Assembly: GCF_000235565.1 (NCBI RefSeq) | Contig: NC_017527.1 | Span: forward strand, 620,001-684,000 | Direction: 5' to 3' | DNA length: 64,000 nt | DNA from: Methanothrix harundinacea 6Ac | GTDB taxonomy: Archaea; Halobacteriota; Methanosarcinia; Methanotrichales; Methanotrichaceae | Shown here: piece by piece, positions 35,737 through 44,987 of the stretch | Layout: every line of letters begins with the position of its first letter | How positions within the stretch are numbered: the stretch's first letter is position 1 | Program-made: the position numbers and the translations under genes | The notes under the pieces: generated by a model | What the model was told of the DNA's origin: nothing | What the model saw: the letters and a program-made list of their open reading frames with translations, nothing else | Database searches by the model: none

Positions 35737-37896
35737 TCAGGCCTCCACCTTCTGCTCCTGCCTTCCGCCCGAAATGCCGGCGGCGTCGGCGGGACAGGCC
35801 GCTATCTTCTCGACGAGCTTTGCGAGGACCTCCTTCCTCATACCGCCGACGAACTTGATCGACCCGACGACGAGGTGGCCGCCGCCGTTGACGCCCCCCG
35901 CGGCGATCTCCTCCCGGAGCTCCCGGACCATCTTCGGGATGTTCATCCGGACCCCCCGGCTCCTCAGGACGGCGAAGTCGGGGCCGTAGCCGATGGTCAC
36001 CACCGGCTTTCCCTCATACCTCTTGCAGAGGAGGTCGTGGACCTCCCCGGAGGTCTTCCCCGGCGGCGGGAAGGTGAACTTGTGGGCGTAGTTCTCGACG
36101 TCCAGGACGTTCATCACGGCTCCGTTCGGGAGGGTCTGGGTCTTGACGTGGGCGAGGGAGGCCCGGAGCTGCTCGTCGATCGCCTCCTTCGCCTGCTCGC
36201 AGAGGAGCTGGACGATCTTCCTGTGCCGGTCGAGCCTCCCGAGGCAGAGGATGTCGTTGACGAGGCCGCGACCATCGTTGAACCGGAGCCAGAAGGCCTC
36301 GTAGTCCAGGGCGAGGGCGATCTTCTTCAGGTCATCGATGGAAAACCGATCCTCCACGAGGCGGATGTACCGGGCGGCCTCGGGGGCCTCGCTCCGGTCG
36401 CCGACGGCGGAGACCGCCGGGAAGTGCTTGATCTTCTCCTCCACCTCGGGGTTGATCATCCTCGCGATCTCCGTTCCTATCATCCCGGTGGTGATCCCGA
36501 AGTCCCCCCCCTGGTGGGCGGGGTTGACGTGGGCGATGAGGTACTTGTCGACGGCCTCGTCGGGGTGGTGGTGGTCGACGACGAGCATCTCCAGGCCGTA
36601 GATCTGGGCCTGCTTCATCGCCGGGACGTCCTCCTCGGTGGAGCCGTTGTCCATCAGGACGATGAGGGGCATCTTCTGGTCGTGGCGGGAGTGGTCCTCC
36701 AGGGCGTAGGAGAGGTCCTTGGTGACGTCCTCCAGCTCGTAGAAGGGGGCCTTCGACGGCGCCCGGCGATAATTATAATATTCGGCGTCGGCCCCTCCCA
36801 CCTCCCGGATGAGGGGGAGGATCGCCGCCTCGATCGCCACCGCCGCGCTCATCCCGTCGGCGTCGGCGTGGTGCCTCACCACGATCGGCTTCGACTTGAG
36901 GATAGCCCGCCGGATCTCCTTCGCCACCTCCCTCATCTTAGGCCGGAGCCTCGATATAACCTCGCTCTCCACCAGGAGAGGGAGGTCGGCGGGCTCGGCT
37001 CGCTCGTCGATCGCCCTCTCGATCCGGTCTTTGACGCCGGAGGCCTCGCCCCCCCAGAGCTGCCTCATCGACCTGATCTCGATCTGGATCTGGCCGTTTC
37101 TGACCGAGACCTCCCCGATCGCCCTCACGATCATCTCGGTGTCGACCTCCGGGTAGGCCCGGACCCCCGCCCTCTCGAAGGCGGCGCAGAAGACGAGGCC
37201 GCTGTCGTCGGCGACGGTGAAGATGGTGGGGCCGCCGGTCTGCTTCACCTGGATCACCTCCCCCTCGATGGAGACGATCTTTCCGACCCGGCCCGGCAGC
37301 TCAGTGACCCTGGTCCTGGGGAGCTCCTTTCTCACCTCCAGGGTGTGGTGCTCCCCCACCTCCACCGGCTCCAGCTCGATGTTGCCGTTGGGGGCGATGT
37401 TCCTCACCCGGACGACCATCTCCTCGCCGACCTCGGGGGTCCTCTTCAAGAACTTGTTGTGGGCGAGCCCCCGGACGTGGTCGTTCAGGTCGACGAAGGC
37501 CCCGAAGTTGGCGATCCCTGAGACCTTCCCCCGATAGATGTCGCCGATCACCAGGTCCTCGGTGTCGCAGGCCCTCTCCAGGACGTGGACGACGGGCTTT
37601 TTGGAGCAGTTGGCGCAGAGCTCGCTCCGGGTGGAGAGCTTGGCGCCGCAGATGGCGCAAGAGTACTCCCGCCCGAGGCCCCCGCAGGCCTCGCAGGTCT
37701 CGGTGACGGGGATCTTCCCCTCGCCCTTGCAGACGGTACATCTCGTCGCCCCCTTCGTCACCAGCTCGTCTATCTCGCTGGCAGAGGCCTCGCCAAGGCT
37801 GACGGACTCGATCCTGCCGGTCCCCTTGCAGTTCGGACAGGCCTTCTCTCCGGTGACCGAATAGCCTTTGCCCCCGCATCTATCGCAGAGCTTCAT
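35737..37896 (-). CDS. archaeal RecJ-like DHH phosphoesterase with DnaJ-type zinc finger and OB/S1 domains
   Basis: Archaea-specific RecJ-like nuclease (COG1107 type), 719 residues. It starts with a DnaJ-like zinc region (CDRCGGKGYSV, CPNCKGTG, CTVCKGEG, CEACGGLG) and a further CAICGAKL/CANC pair. An S1/OB domain (GKVSGIANFGAFVDL) and a second OB domain follow, then the DHH core: VVRHHADADGMSAAVA, MDNGST and VDHHHPDE, and the DHHA1-like GGGHLVVGSIKF near the end. The start at 37896 is supported by a TATA box about 28 bp upstream; the frame extends further but overlaps the divergent gene. Likely role in DNA or RNA end processing. Confidence 0.9.
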   Translation of the reverse strand: MKLCDRCGGKGYSVTGEKACPNCKGTGRIESVSLGEASASEIDELVTKGATRCTVCKGEGKIPVTETCEACGGLGREYSCAICGAKLSTRSELCANCSKKPVVHVLERACDTEDLVIGDIYRGKVSGIANFGAFVDLNDHVRGLAHNKFLKRTPEVGEEMVVRVRNIAPNGNIELEPVEVGEHHTLEVRKELPRTRVTELPGRVGKIVSIEGEVIQVKQTGGPTIFTVADDSGLVFCAAFERAGVRAYPEVDTEMIVRAIGEVSVRNGQIQIEIRSMRQLWGGEASGVKDRIERAIDERAEPADLPLLVESEVISRLRPKMREVAKEIRRAILKSKPIVVRHHADADGMSAAVAIEAAILPLIREVGGADAEYYNYRRAPSKAPFYELEDVTKDLSYALEDHSRHDQKMPLIVLMDNGSTEEDVPAMKQAQIYGLEMLVVDHHHPDEAVDKYLIAHVNPAHQGGDFGITTGMIGTEIARMINPEVEEKIKHFPAVSAVGDRSEAPEAARYIRLVEDRFSIDDLKKIALALDYEAFWLRFNDGRGLVNDILCLGRLDRHRKIVQLLCEQAKEAIDEQLRASLAHVKTQTLPNGAVMNVLDVENYAHKFTFPPPGKTSGEVHDLLCKRYEGKPVVTIGYGPDFAVLRSRGVRMNIPKMVRELREEIAAGGVNGGGHLVVGSIKFVGGMRKEVLAKLVEKIAACPADAAGISGGRQEQKVEA

Positions 37897-37920
37897 CGCC
37901 GGGGAGAAGGCCTCCAAGGG

Positions 37921-37957
37921 ATTTATCGGTTTTGGAGGAGACGAGGGGATAAATAGC
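37921..37957. promoter_or_regulatory. divergent promoter region with two TATA boxes
   Basis: CCGATAAAT (minus strand, about 37921-37929) lies about 28 bp before the DHH start at 37896, and GATAAATAG (plus strand, 37949-37957) about 26 bp before the trm56 ATG at 37978. Both spacings predict leaderless mRNAs. Confidence 0.5.
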
Positions 37958-37977
37958 ATCTCCGACCTCTCCCGGCC

Positions 37978-38514
37978 ATGCGAGTTGTGGTCTTGCGCCT
38001 CGGCCACCGGCCGGAGCGGGACAAGAGGATCACCACCCACGTCGGCCTCGTCGCCCGGGCCTTCGGGGCTGAGGAGATGATCCTGGCGGGGAGGGACGAG
38101 CGGCTCGTCAGCGGCCTTGAAGACGTCGTCCACCGATGGGGCGGGGAGTTCCGGGTGAGGTCCGTCGGGAGCTGGCGGGGCGAAGCTCGGCGGTGGAAGG
38201 AGGCGGGGGGGAGGATCGTCCACCTCACCATGTACGGCGAGCCGATCTCCGAGAAGATGGATGAGATCCGGTCTTCAGGGGATCTGATGGTGGTGGTGGG
38301 GGCGGAGAAGGTCCCCGCCGAGATCTACGAGATGGCGGACTGGAACGTGGGGGTCGGAAACCAGCCCCACTCGGAGGTGGCCGCCCTCGCGGTCTTCATG
38401 GACCGGCTCTGGGAGGGGGAGGAGCTGGCGCGGGAGTTCTCGGGGAAGATAGAGGTCGTCCCCAGCCCCCGTTACAAGACCGTCATCGAGCGGCCCGAGG
38501 GTGAGGGGGGGTGA
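37978..38514 (+). CDS. tRNA (cytidine-56-2'-O)-methyltransferase Trm56
   Basis: SPOUT-class enzyme methylating C56 in the T loop of archaeal tRNAs. The 178-residue protein has the family blocks [17 protein letters not shown] at the N-terminus, [19 protein letters not shown] (SPOUT SAM-binding knot) and [22 protein letters not shown]. Length is typical. It overlaps the next gene by 4 bp (GTGA), so the two are probably coupled. Transcription probably starts at the ATG. Confidence 0.94.
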   Translation: MRVVVLRLGHRPERDKRITTHVGLVARAFGAEEMILAGRDERLVSGLEDVVHRWGGEFRVRSVGSWRGEARRWKEAGGRIVHLTMYGEPISEKMDEIRSSGDLMVVVGAEKVPAEIYEMADWNVGVGNQPHSEVAALAVFMDRLWEGEELAREFSGKIEVVPSPRYKTVIERPEGEGG

Positions 38515-39641
38515 GGGGAGATAGGCCCCGGCGGGTCCTCGTCGTCGGCCAGTCCGTCCGGCCGATCGCCCTCTCGGCGGTCCGGGCGGGGCATGCCGTC
38601 TTCGCCGCGGACTGCTACTCCGACCTGGACCTGGTGGAGTCCGTATCGAGGTCCGTCCACCTCGACTGGGATCCGGCGAGGCCGGAGGCCCTCCCCCGGA
38701 AGGCGAGGGCCGTCATCGAGGCGGCGATCGATGCCGGCTCCATCGACTGCCTCGTCCTCGGCCCCGGGGCCGAGGGGATGAAAGTCGATGGGGTCAGAGT
38801 ACTGAACAACCCGCCGGAGAAGTTCGCAGAGGCCTCCGACAAGCTCCGCCTCGCCCGCTGGCTAGAAGAGGAGGGGTTTGCGGCGGTTCCGACCTGGCGG
38901 GTCGGTGACGCCCCGACGGCCGACTTCCCCCTCATGGTCAAGCCCCGGCGGGGGGCGGGCGGGGGCGAGAACCGGCTCGTCTACGCCGAGGAGGAGCTTG
39001 CCCTCCTCGAAGGGGATCTGATCGTCCAGGAGTTCGTCCGAGGGACCCCCGCCAGCGTATCGGTGATCGCCGACGGGGAGCGGGCGGTGGCGATCTCCGC
39101 AAACGAGCAGCTGATCGGGACCGAGTGGCTCGGCGGAGCAGGCTATCGATACTGCGGCAACATAACGCCCCTGGCCCTCCCCCCCGACGCCTCCGCGGAG
39201 ATGATGAGGATCGCCGAGGAGATCGCCTCCCGCCTCCAGCTCGTCGGATCCAACGGCGTCGACTTCATCCTCGCGGCCTCTGGACCCCTCGTCCTGGAGG
39301 TGAACCCCCGGTTCCAGGGGAGCCTCGACGCGGTGGAGATATCGACGGGCCTAAACCTCTTCCAGGCCCACCTCCTCTCCTTCGACGGCCTCCTTCCCAA
39401 AAGGCCCCAGCCCCGGAGGTCTGGAGGGAGGGGGGTCTTATATGCTGAAGATGGGCTGAAAATAGATGGGGACCTCCGGGCCGTCAACCGATGGATCGCC
39501 GACGTCCCCAGCCCCGGATCGTCCCTTAAGCGGGGCGACCCCGTCACGTCGATCCTCTCCTCGGCGGCGGACCGGGATGGAGCCCTGGCCCTTCTCCGGA
39601 GGAGGAGCTCATCGATCCGCAGGGCCCTTAGAGGCCTCTGA
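38511..39641 (+). CDS. ATP-grasp enzyme (COG2232 type)
   Basis: ATP-grasp ligase-like protein of 376 residues related to biotin-carboxylase/carbamoyl-phosphate-synthase folds. It begins with a Rossmann-like domain ([19 protein letters not shown]), then [16 protein letters not shown] and [20 protein letters not shown] for ATP binding, and [16 protein letters not shown] for metal ligands. The start is GTG overlapping the stop of trm56. The family occurs in methanogens and other archaea and the reaction is unknown; coupling with trm56 suggests a tRNA- or translation-related job, but this is weak evidence. Confidence 0.85.
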   Translation: MRGDRPRRVLVVGQSVRPIALSAVRAGHAVFAADCYSDLDLVESVSRSVHLDWDPARPEALPRKARAVIEAAIDAGSIDCLVLGPGAEGMKVDGVRVLNNPPEKFAEASDKLRLARWLEEEGFAAVPTWRVGDAPTADFPLMVKPRRGAGGGENRLVYAEEELALLEGDLIVQEFVRGTPASVSVIADGERAVAISANEQLIGTEWLGGAGYRYCGNITPLALPPDASAEMMRIAEEIASRLQLVGSNGVDFILAASGPLVLEVNPRFQGSLDAVEISTGLNLFQAHLLSFDGLLPKRPQPRRSGGRGVLYAEDGLKIDGDLRAVNRWIADVPSPGSSLKRGDPVTSILSSAADRDGALALLRRRSSSIRRALRGL

Positions 39642-39644
39642 GGC

Positions 39645-39767
39645 TCACCAGGACATGACCCGGTAGAACCAGTGGGAGATTATGGTGATGAACTTTTCAA
39701 AGCCGCTTCCCTTCTCCAGCTTCTTTCGATCCTCATCCCGGTACTTCTTATCCTTCATCCAAGACAT
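39645..39767 (-). CDS. 40-residue basic/aromatic micro-protein
   Basis: A short frame (MSWMKDKKYRDEDRKKLEKG, then FEKFITIISHWFYRVMSW) with a highly charged first half and an aromatic amphipathic second half. GATATAAC on the minus strand is centred about 28 bp before the ATG, a leaderless arrangement. It begins and ends with the same MSW. The larger open frame around it (to 39974) is not convincing. No family known to me; could be a chance frame. Confidence 0.4.
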   Translation of the reverse strand: MSWMKDKKYRDEDRKKLEKGSGFEKFITIISHWFYRVMSW

Positions 39768-39988
39768 GATTTTTGGGTTGTCGATCTGGAGATATAACGA
39801 TATCGGTCTTTGGCCCAAACCGGCAGGCGGCCAGGAGGCGGCCTGCCCATCCATCTGGAGCTTCGGCGGACCGGGACGGCGGCTTTGGGGAGGATTTCGG
39901 AGTTTTTGGCCGGCCCCTGAAGAAGACGTCGGCGCGAAACCAAAATCTTTATGATACATAAGAGCGGCTCTCATCCCCAGTGATAGAT

Positions 39989-40096
39989 ATGGATATAGTA
40001 ACCACCATCCAATACCTTCAGGCTCTGATCGTGCTGGTGCTCTTCTTTGGGATTCTGGCCGTCGGGTTCAAGGTCTGGCGCTGGAACTACGCCTGA
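39989..40096 (+). CDS. 35-residue single-span membrane protein
   Basis: A short gene encoding MDIVTTIQYLQALIVLVLFF followed by GILAVGFKVWRWNYA: one membrane helix with a basic/aromatic C-terminal end. GTGAT lies 5 nt before the ATG and CTTTATGATAC near 39945 is a possible TATA box. Such micro-proteins are often subunits of membrane complexes, but I cannot name it. Confidence 0.5.
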   Translation: MDIVTTIQYLQALIVLVLFFGILAVGFKVWRWNYA

Positions 40097-40164
40097 CCCC
40101 GCCCCGAGGATCTCTTTTTTTCGTTCCGCCGCCCACCCTCAGCCGTAGCTTCGCCGGCCCTCGG

Positions 40165-41280
40165 CTAGTAGCTTCCCAGGACGACCACCTTCGTCCCCTG
40201 GAGGTCGAGCCTGGAGCCCTGGCCGGGGCGTATCTGGACCGATGCGGAGCTGAACTTGTACCCGGCGGCGTAGACTGAGATCGAGTGCCATCCGGGGGCG
40301 AGGGATGCGCCGTAGCCTCCGTCCCGATCGGTGGTGACGGTGAAGATCCCGTCGATCCGGACCGTCGCCCCGGGGACGGGGGCTCCGCTCCTGTCGGTGA
40401 CGACCCCCTCCACCCAGCCTGCTTCATACGCTCCGGGGTCGGCCTCGGGGGACCAGCCTGTCTGGTACCCCACCACCGTCCCCGCCGCCGAGACCGCCCC
40501 GGTCCAGACCCGGGCTGTCGAGGGGCTGAAGGTGAACCCCTCCTTCTCCGCCGTCACGGTGTAGCTCCCCGAGGGGACGTCCATCCCGTAGTAGCCCTGG
40601 AGGTCCGTGGCGGTGGTGAAGATCCCGCCCGCCGATCCTGTCATCCTGACGAGCGCCCCCGGGATCCCGTTCCCGCGGGTGTCCACGACCCTTCCCACCA
40701 GGCCGTAACCGGTGGGGTAGCCGGCGGAGCTGACGGCTAGGGGGACGGGGTTGCTCCACCTGCTGGTGTTGAACTGATAGCGGTGTTCCTCCAGGGTCTC
40801 AGCATATTGGTCGATCCGGTACCAGCCCCGGGTCACCAGCCCCTGGTACAGGATCCTCCTCCCGCCGTCGTAGACGGAGAGCGGCCCCCACTCGCCGACG
40901 TAGAGCCAGAGGGTGTAGGGGGAGCCGAGGCCGACGACCCCCTCCGTCACCAGGAGGCGACCGGACTGGAGGTAGAGCTGGTTTCTGCTCGAGACATCGG
41001 CGCCGATGGAGAGGTTGTATTCCGGGGCGAAGGGATCGGCGGAGACGATCCGAGGAAGGTCTCGGCTCTCGGGGGAGAAGGGGTCCCAGGGGGGCCTCCC
41101 AGGGTAATAGGTCGATTCGTAACCTGGGCCGAAGGGGTCCCATTCGGGCCTATCGGCGGCGAAGGGATTTGGAAGAAAATCCAGCATCGTCATCTCGTCG
41201 GCGGCGGTGCCGCCGGCGGTAAAGGCTGCAGCATAGACCAGCACCAACATCCAAAACGCAGATCCTACGAATGATCTCAA
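40165..41280 (-). CDS. exported protein with carboxypeptidase-regulatory-like domains
   Basis: Signal peptide (RSFVGSAFWMLVLVYAAAF) then a segment with Pro/Asp/Phe repeats (WDPFGPGY, WDPFSPE, ADPFAPEY), a beta-rich domain (PYTLWLYVGEWGPLSVYDGG), and two CarboxypepD_reg-type Ig domains (GLVGRVVDTRGNGIPGALV and VEGVVTDRSGAPVPGATV) with GYYGMDVPSGSYTVTAEKEGF between. I choose a TTG start at 41280 because GGGGAGGT lies 7 nt upstream; an ATG 12 codons earlier lacks one. No anchor is seen. Likely cell-surface structural or adhesive protein. Confidence 0.8.
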   Translation of the reverse strand: MRSFVGSAFWMLVLVYAAAFTAGGTAADEMTMLDFLPNPFAADRPEWDPFGPGYESTYYPGRPPWDPFSPESRDLPRIVSADPFAPEYNLSIGADVSSRNQLYLQSGRLLVTEGVVGLGSPYTLWLYVGEWGPLSVYDGGRRILYQGLVTRGWYRIDQYAETLEEHRYQFNTSRWSNPVPLAVSSAGYPTGYGLVGRVVDTRGNGIPGALVRMTGSAGGIFTTATDLQGYYGMDVPSGSYTVTAEKEGFTFSPSTARVWTGAVSAAGTVVGYQTGWSPEADPGAYEAGWVEGVVTDRSGAPVPGATVRIDGIFTVTTDRDGGYGASLAPGWHSISVYAAGYKFSSASVQIRPGQGSRLDLQGTKVVVLGSY

Positions 41281-41555
41281 GGCTTGAACCTCCCCAAAAT
41301 AAACGACTACCGCCATCGACTTAAAGATTGCGGGTTTGGAGAGCCGACCGTATCCGGCGAACCCTAGCCGCCGGGGACGGAGGATCTTTAGGATCCGTCA
41401 CCAGGGCTCGAAGTCCTCTGAAGAAACGTCCTTTTACGAAAACGCTTAACTCAGAAAAGGTCGATTTCAGGGCGGCCTGGATTGGATCCGTCAACTAAAG
41501 GCGGACCTGTATCTCCCTCCCCGGCGAACGAGGCGGTGGAGGCGGCACCAGGGAA

Positions 41556-41567
41556 CACATATATAAG
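41556..41567 (+). promoter_or_regulatory. promoter of the S-layer gene
   Basis: ACATATATAAGC is a strong TATA box; initiation about 26 nt on would give a 29-nt leader with GGAGG (41605-41609) 6 nt before the ATG. A second AT-rich box, CATATAAAG, lies at 41584-41592. The rest of 41281-41555 has no coding signal. Confidence 0.6.
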
Positions 41568-41615
41568 CCCGAAAGAAGGCCATCATATAAAGTCTATATT
41601 GTTTGGAGGAGAGTC

Positions 41616-44600
41616 ATGAACCACCGTAGGGCTGGAGGACTGCTTTGCCTGCTCCTGGTCACCGTGGCGGCAGTTCTGCCAATGGGAGCGTTGGCGCAAG
41701 TAGGGGATGCTCCAGATGAATCGGTCCTTACCGGGGCCGGCCCCTCGAATGAAACGGGCGCTGTAAACGATACCGCTGAAGAGGAGGCCGGAGTGGAGGA
41801 GCTGCCTCCCGGAGACGTCGAGGAAGGGGTGGAAGATCTGGCGCCTGAGGGATCCGAGGCGGGTGCGGAGGATCTTGCGCCCGAGGGATCGGAGGCGGGT
41901 ACAGAGGATCTTGCGCCTGAGGGATCTGAGGAGCCGGTTGCAGAGGATCTGTTGCCGCCCGAGGGATCGGAGGCGGGTGCAGAGGATCTTGCGCCTGAGG
42001 AATCTGAGGAGCCGGTTGCAGAGGATCTGGCCCCTGACGGATCCGAGGAGGTTGCAGAGGATCTCGTGCCTCCAGAGCCGGTCGACGAGGCGCCGATGAT
42101 GGATGCGCCGATGGAAGATGCCCCCAGGGACGACGTCCCTCTCGCAGAAGCTGCCCTGGCGGCGGCCGTCTCCGATCTGAACTCATCGGAGGAGAATGAG
42201 ACGGTGGAGGAGGAGATGGTCGAGGAGAACGAGACGGAGGAGGAAGAGGTGGAGGAGGCGCTCTCAGAGACCGATAGGATCTGGCGCGAGGGGAAGAACC
42301 CGGCCACCTACACCTGGACCCCCCAGACCTTCTCGGGGTTCTTCTACGACCTCGACGACGACGTGGGGACTGAGACCCTCACCGTTCACCTGAGGGAGTC
42401 GGGGGGAAGTTACGACCGGTCCATCCGAGAGGATGAGCTGGAGTACGTGACGGAGGCCGATTCCATAACCTATGAGTTCAGCGATTGGGGCCAGTATCAG
42501 GTGATAGGCTTCATGGCTCAGAAGTACTTCGCCGGATATGAGGGGACGGACTCCGCCGTGGTGAGCAAGGGGATCAGCCTCCTGGACGAGGAGGAGCTCC
42601 ACGAGGTTCTGATCGACGACGATCAGGAGTACACCGTCGACACCGGCTCGGTCCTCCCCCTGGGCGAGGGCTACGAGCTCCGGATCAAGGAGATCGACCT
42701 CGACGGGAACAAGGTCTGGCTCGCCCTCGCCAAGGACGGCTCGGAGGTGGACAGCCGAGTCGTCGACCCCACCAGCCTCGGATCTTCGACCTACAAGTAC
42801 GAGGCCGACCTCCGGGGCGATAAGTTCCCTCTGGTGATGGCCCACGTCAGAAGCATCTTCAGAGGGGCTGAGACGAGCCTCGTCACCATCGACGGCCTCT
42901 TCCAGATCTCCGACAAGTTCGTCACCGTCGCGAGCGGCGACACCTACGGGAGCATGGAGGTCGACTCGATATCTGGAAACACCATCAGGATGGCCAACGA
43001 CAGGACCATCACCCTCCGGATGGGGAGGACCGTCCCGGTGATGGGGGACGTCAGCTTCCTGGTGGCCGACGCCAGCGAGCTCCGGTTCGCTCCGACGGTG
43101 AAGAGGACGGGGAGCTACGAGATCCGGGGGACGATCGTCGACCCGGCGGAGGGCGAGTTCACCTGGACCCCCTACAACTTCGAGGGGTTCTACTACGACA
43201 TCGACGACGACGTGGGGACGGAGACTCTGACGGCCCGGTTCTCCGGAGAGAGGATCGCCGACGGAGATCTGACTTACGGGACCTATCCCCAGTCGGTCCC
43301 CTTCGAATATGCCGAATGGGGGAGCTACAACGTCATAGGCTTCTTGGCCGAGAAGTACTTTGCAGGGTACAACTCCGAGACCGTCTTCACCAACGAGTTC
43401 AGCCTGATAAACGAGGGGCAGCTGAGAAAGGTCCTGATCGACGACGACCAGTCCTACACCGTCAGGAGCGGCACCACCTTCCCCCTGAAGGAGGGGTATG
43501 AGCTGCGGATAAAGGAGGTGGACCTCGACGGTAACAAGATCTTCCTCTCCATCACCAAGGACGGTGAAGAGGTGGACAGCAAGGTCGTCGAGCCGGGGAG
43601 GACCGTCACCGGCTCCACCTTCACCTATGAAGAGCGGATCAGCGGCGAGAGGGTGCCGATCGTCGCAGTCCACGTCCAGAGCGTCTTCCGGGGGAGGGAG
43701 GAGGATCTGGCCACCATCGAGGGGATCTTCCAGATCTCCGACAAGCCCCGATCCGTCGAGGAGGGCGAGACCTACGACAAGATGGAGATCGATAGCGTCT
43801 CTGACAGCGGCATAGTGATGACGAACGACGGCTCCATCAGCCTCGGCAGGGGGAGGACCGTCTCCATCATGGAGAACATTATGTTCAGGATCGCCGACAG
43901 CGACCAGAGGCTGGTAGTCCCGATCGTCGAGGTGAAGGCGGATCTGAAGCCGATGACCCTCGGTATCCCGCAAGCTGTGGTCGGGACCCCCGCCGAGATC
44001 AGGGCGACCTCGGAGGGAGCTCCGATCATCGGGGCGATCATCACCATCGACGGCGAGGAGGTCGGAACCACCACCGCGGATGGGATCTACCTCTATACCC
44101 CGCCGGCGGCCGGAAGCTTCGAGATCTCGGCGAAGAGGGACGAGTACACCGAGGTGAAGGGGGTCCTCGTCGTCAGCGAGGTCGCGGAGGAGAGGATCCT
44201 GGCCGTCACCGCGCCTCAAGAGGTGATGAAGGGCGAGAGCTTTGTGATCAAGGCCACCATCGGAGTCGACCTGAGGCCGGTGGAGGGCGCGGATATCGGA
44301 TTCGAGAACGTCACCATCGGGACGACCGACTCCCTCGGGACTTTATCCTACGCCTCCGATTCCGTCGGCTCTTACACCATCACCGCCTCCAAGGAGGGTT
44401 ATGAGAGCGGCTCGAGGAGGATCGTCGTCGCATCCCCCATCAGAATAACGGGGATCGAGATGCCTGAGACGGTCCGGGCCGGAAAGACGGTCGAGATCAC
44501 CGCCACCGCCGAGAACCCGGGGGCTGTCAGCGACACCACCACGGTGGAGCTGAGGGTGAACGGGGTCCCCGAAGGGACGATGGAGGTGACCGTTGGCCCC

Positions 44601-44819
44601 GGCGAGACGGGATCTGCGGCCTTCGAGTACCAGCCTCTGGAGCCGGGGCTCTACACCGTGGAGGTGAGAGGGATTCAGAGGACGTTGACGGTGGAGGAGA
44701 AGAGCTCCGCCGGGACCATCGTCGGGATCCTGGTGATCCTCTTCGCCCTGGGTGGAGGAGCTTACCTCTACTCCACCGGAAGGCTGAACGAGATGCTGGG
44801 GCAGATCAAGAACCGCTGA
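41616..44819 (+). CDS. S-layer protein with duplicated S-layer domains
   Basis: Major cell-surface protein candidate of 1067 residues. Signal peptide 1-27 (ends ALA). Residues about 45-215 are an acidic, proline-rich region with repeats of DLAPEGSEAG type. Two copies of the Methanosarcinales S-layer duplication domain follow (about 225-500 and 510-770), each beginning FTWTP-x4-F-x-G-F-Y-D-x-DDDVGTETL and containing ELRIKE-x-DLDGNK and FQISDK. Three Ig/CARDB-like beta domains (about 775-1025) precede a C-terminal membrane helix (GILVILFALGGGAYLY) and a short basic tail. The strong promoter and ribosome-binding site fit high expression. A T-run (44835-44841) follows the stop. Confidence 0.92.
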   Translation: MNHRRAGGLLCLLLVTVAAVLPMGALAQVGDAPDESVLTGAGPSNETGAVNDTAEEEAGVEELPPGDVEEGVEDLAPEGSEAGAEDLAPEGSEAGTEDLAPEGSEEPVAEDLLPPEGSEAGAEDLAPEESEEPVAEDLAPDGSEEVAEDLVPPEPVDEAPMMDAPMEDAPRDDVPLAEAALAAAVSDLNSSEENETVEEEMVEENETEEEEVEEALSETDRIWREGKNPATYTWTPQTFSGFFYDLDDDVGTETLTVHLRESGGSYDRSIREDELEYVTEADSITYEFSDWGQYQVIGFMAQKYFAGYEGTDSAVVSKGISLLDEEELHEVLIDDDQEYTVDTGSVLPLGEGYELRIKEIDLDGNKVWLALAKDGSEVDSRVVDPTSLGSSTYKYEADLRGDKFPLVMAHVRSIFRGAETSLVTIDGLFQISDKFVTVASGDTYGSMEVDSISGNTIRMANDRTITLRMGRTVPVMGDVSFLVADASELRFAPTVKRTGSYEIRGTIVDPAEGEFTWTPYNFEGFYYDIDDDVGTETLTARFSGERIADGDLTYGTYPQSVPFEYAEWGSYNVIGFLAEKYFAGYNSETVFTNEFSLINEGQLRKVLIDDDQSYTVRSGTTFPLKEGYELRIKEVDLDGNKIFLSITKDGEEVDSKVVEPGRTVTGSTFTYEERISGERVPIVAVHVQSVFRGREEDLATIEGIFQISDKPRSVEEGETYDKMEIDSVSDSGIVMTNDGSISLGRGRTVSIMENIMFRIADSDQRLVVPIVEVKADLKPMTLGIPQAVVGTPAEIRATSEGAPIIGAIITIDGEEVGTTTADGIYLYTPPAAGSFEISAKRDEYTEVKGVLVVSEVAEERILAVTAPQEVMKGESFVIKATIGVDLRPVEGADIGFENVTIGTTDSLGTLSYASDSVGSYTITASKEGYESGSRRIVVASPIRITGIEMPETVRAGKTVEITATAENPGAVSDTTTVELRVNGVPEGTMEVTVGPGETGSAAFEYQPLEPGLYTVEVRGIQRTLTVEEKSSAGTIVGILVILFALGGGAYLYSTGRLNEMLGQIKNR

Positions 44820-44834
44820 TCCTGCCCCAAACCA

Positions 44835-44841
44835 TTTTTTT
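44835..44841 (+). terminator. oligo-T terminator after the S-layer gene
   Basis: Seven T residues 16 bp past the stop codon, the usual archaeal termination signal; no hairpin. Confidence 0.4.
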
Positions 44842-44987
44842 CGCCCACCATCCGAACCGGAGGTCTCTTTGGGTGGGGTGGAGGCGGAGGGGTCCCAGGG
44901 AATGATTGATATACCCCTGGCGGGCTCTCTCACGGCAGAGTGTAGCATATCGGTTTCGGCCGACTAAAATTTCAGGACAGTATTCCC

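Noticed and set aside
35413-37521. 702-codon plus-strand open frame opposite the DHH gene
   Set aside because: Same cause: high G+C suppresses stops in the antisense frame. No motif, and the minus strand matches a known family throughout.
42264-44219. 651-codon minus-strand open frame opposite the S-layer gene
   Set aside because: Antisense shadow with skewed composition; the plus strand has signal peptide, duplicated S-layer domains and promoter.
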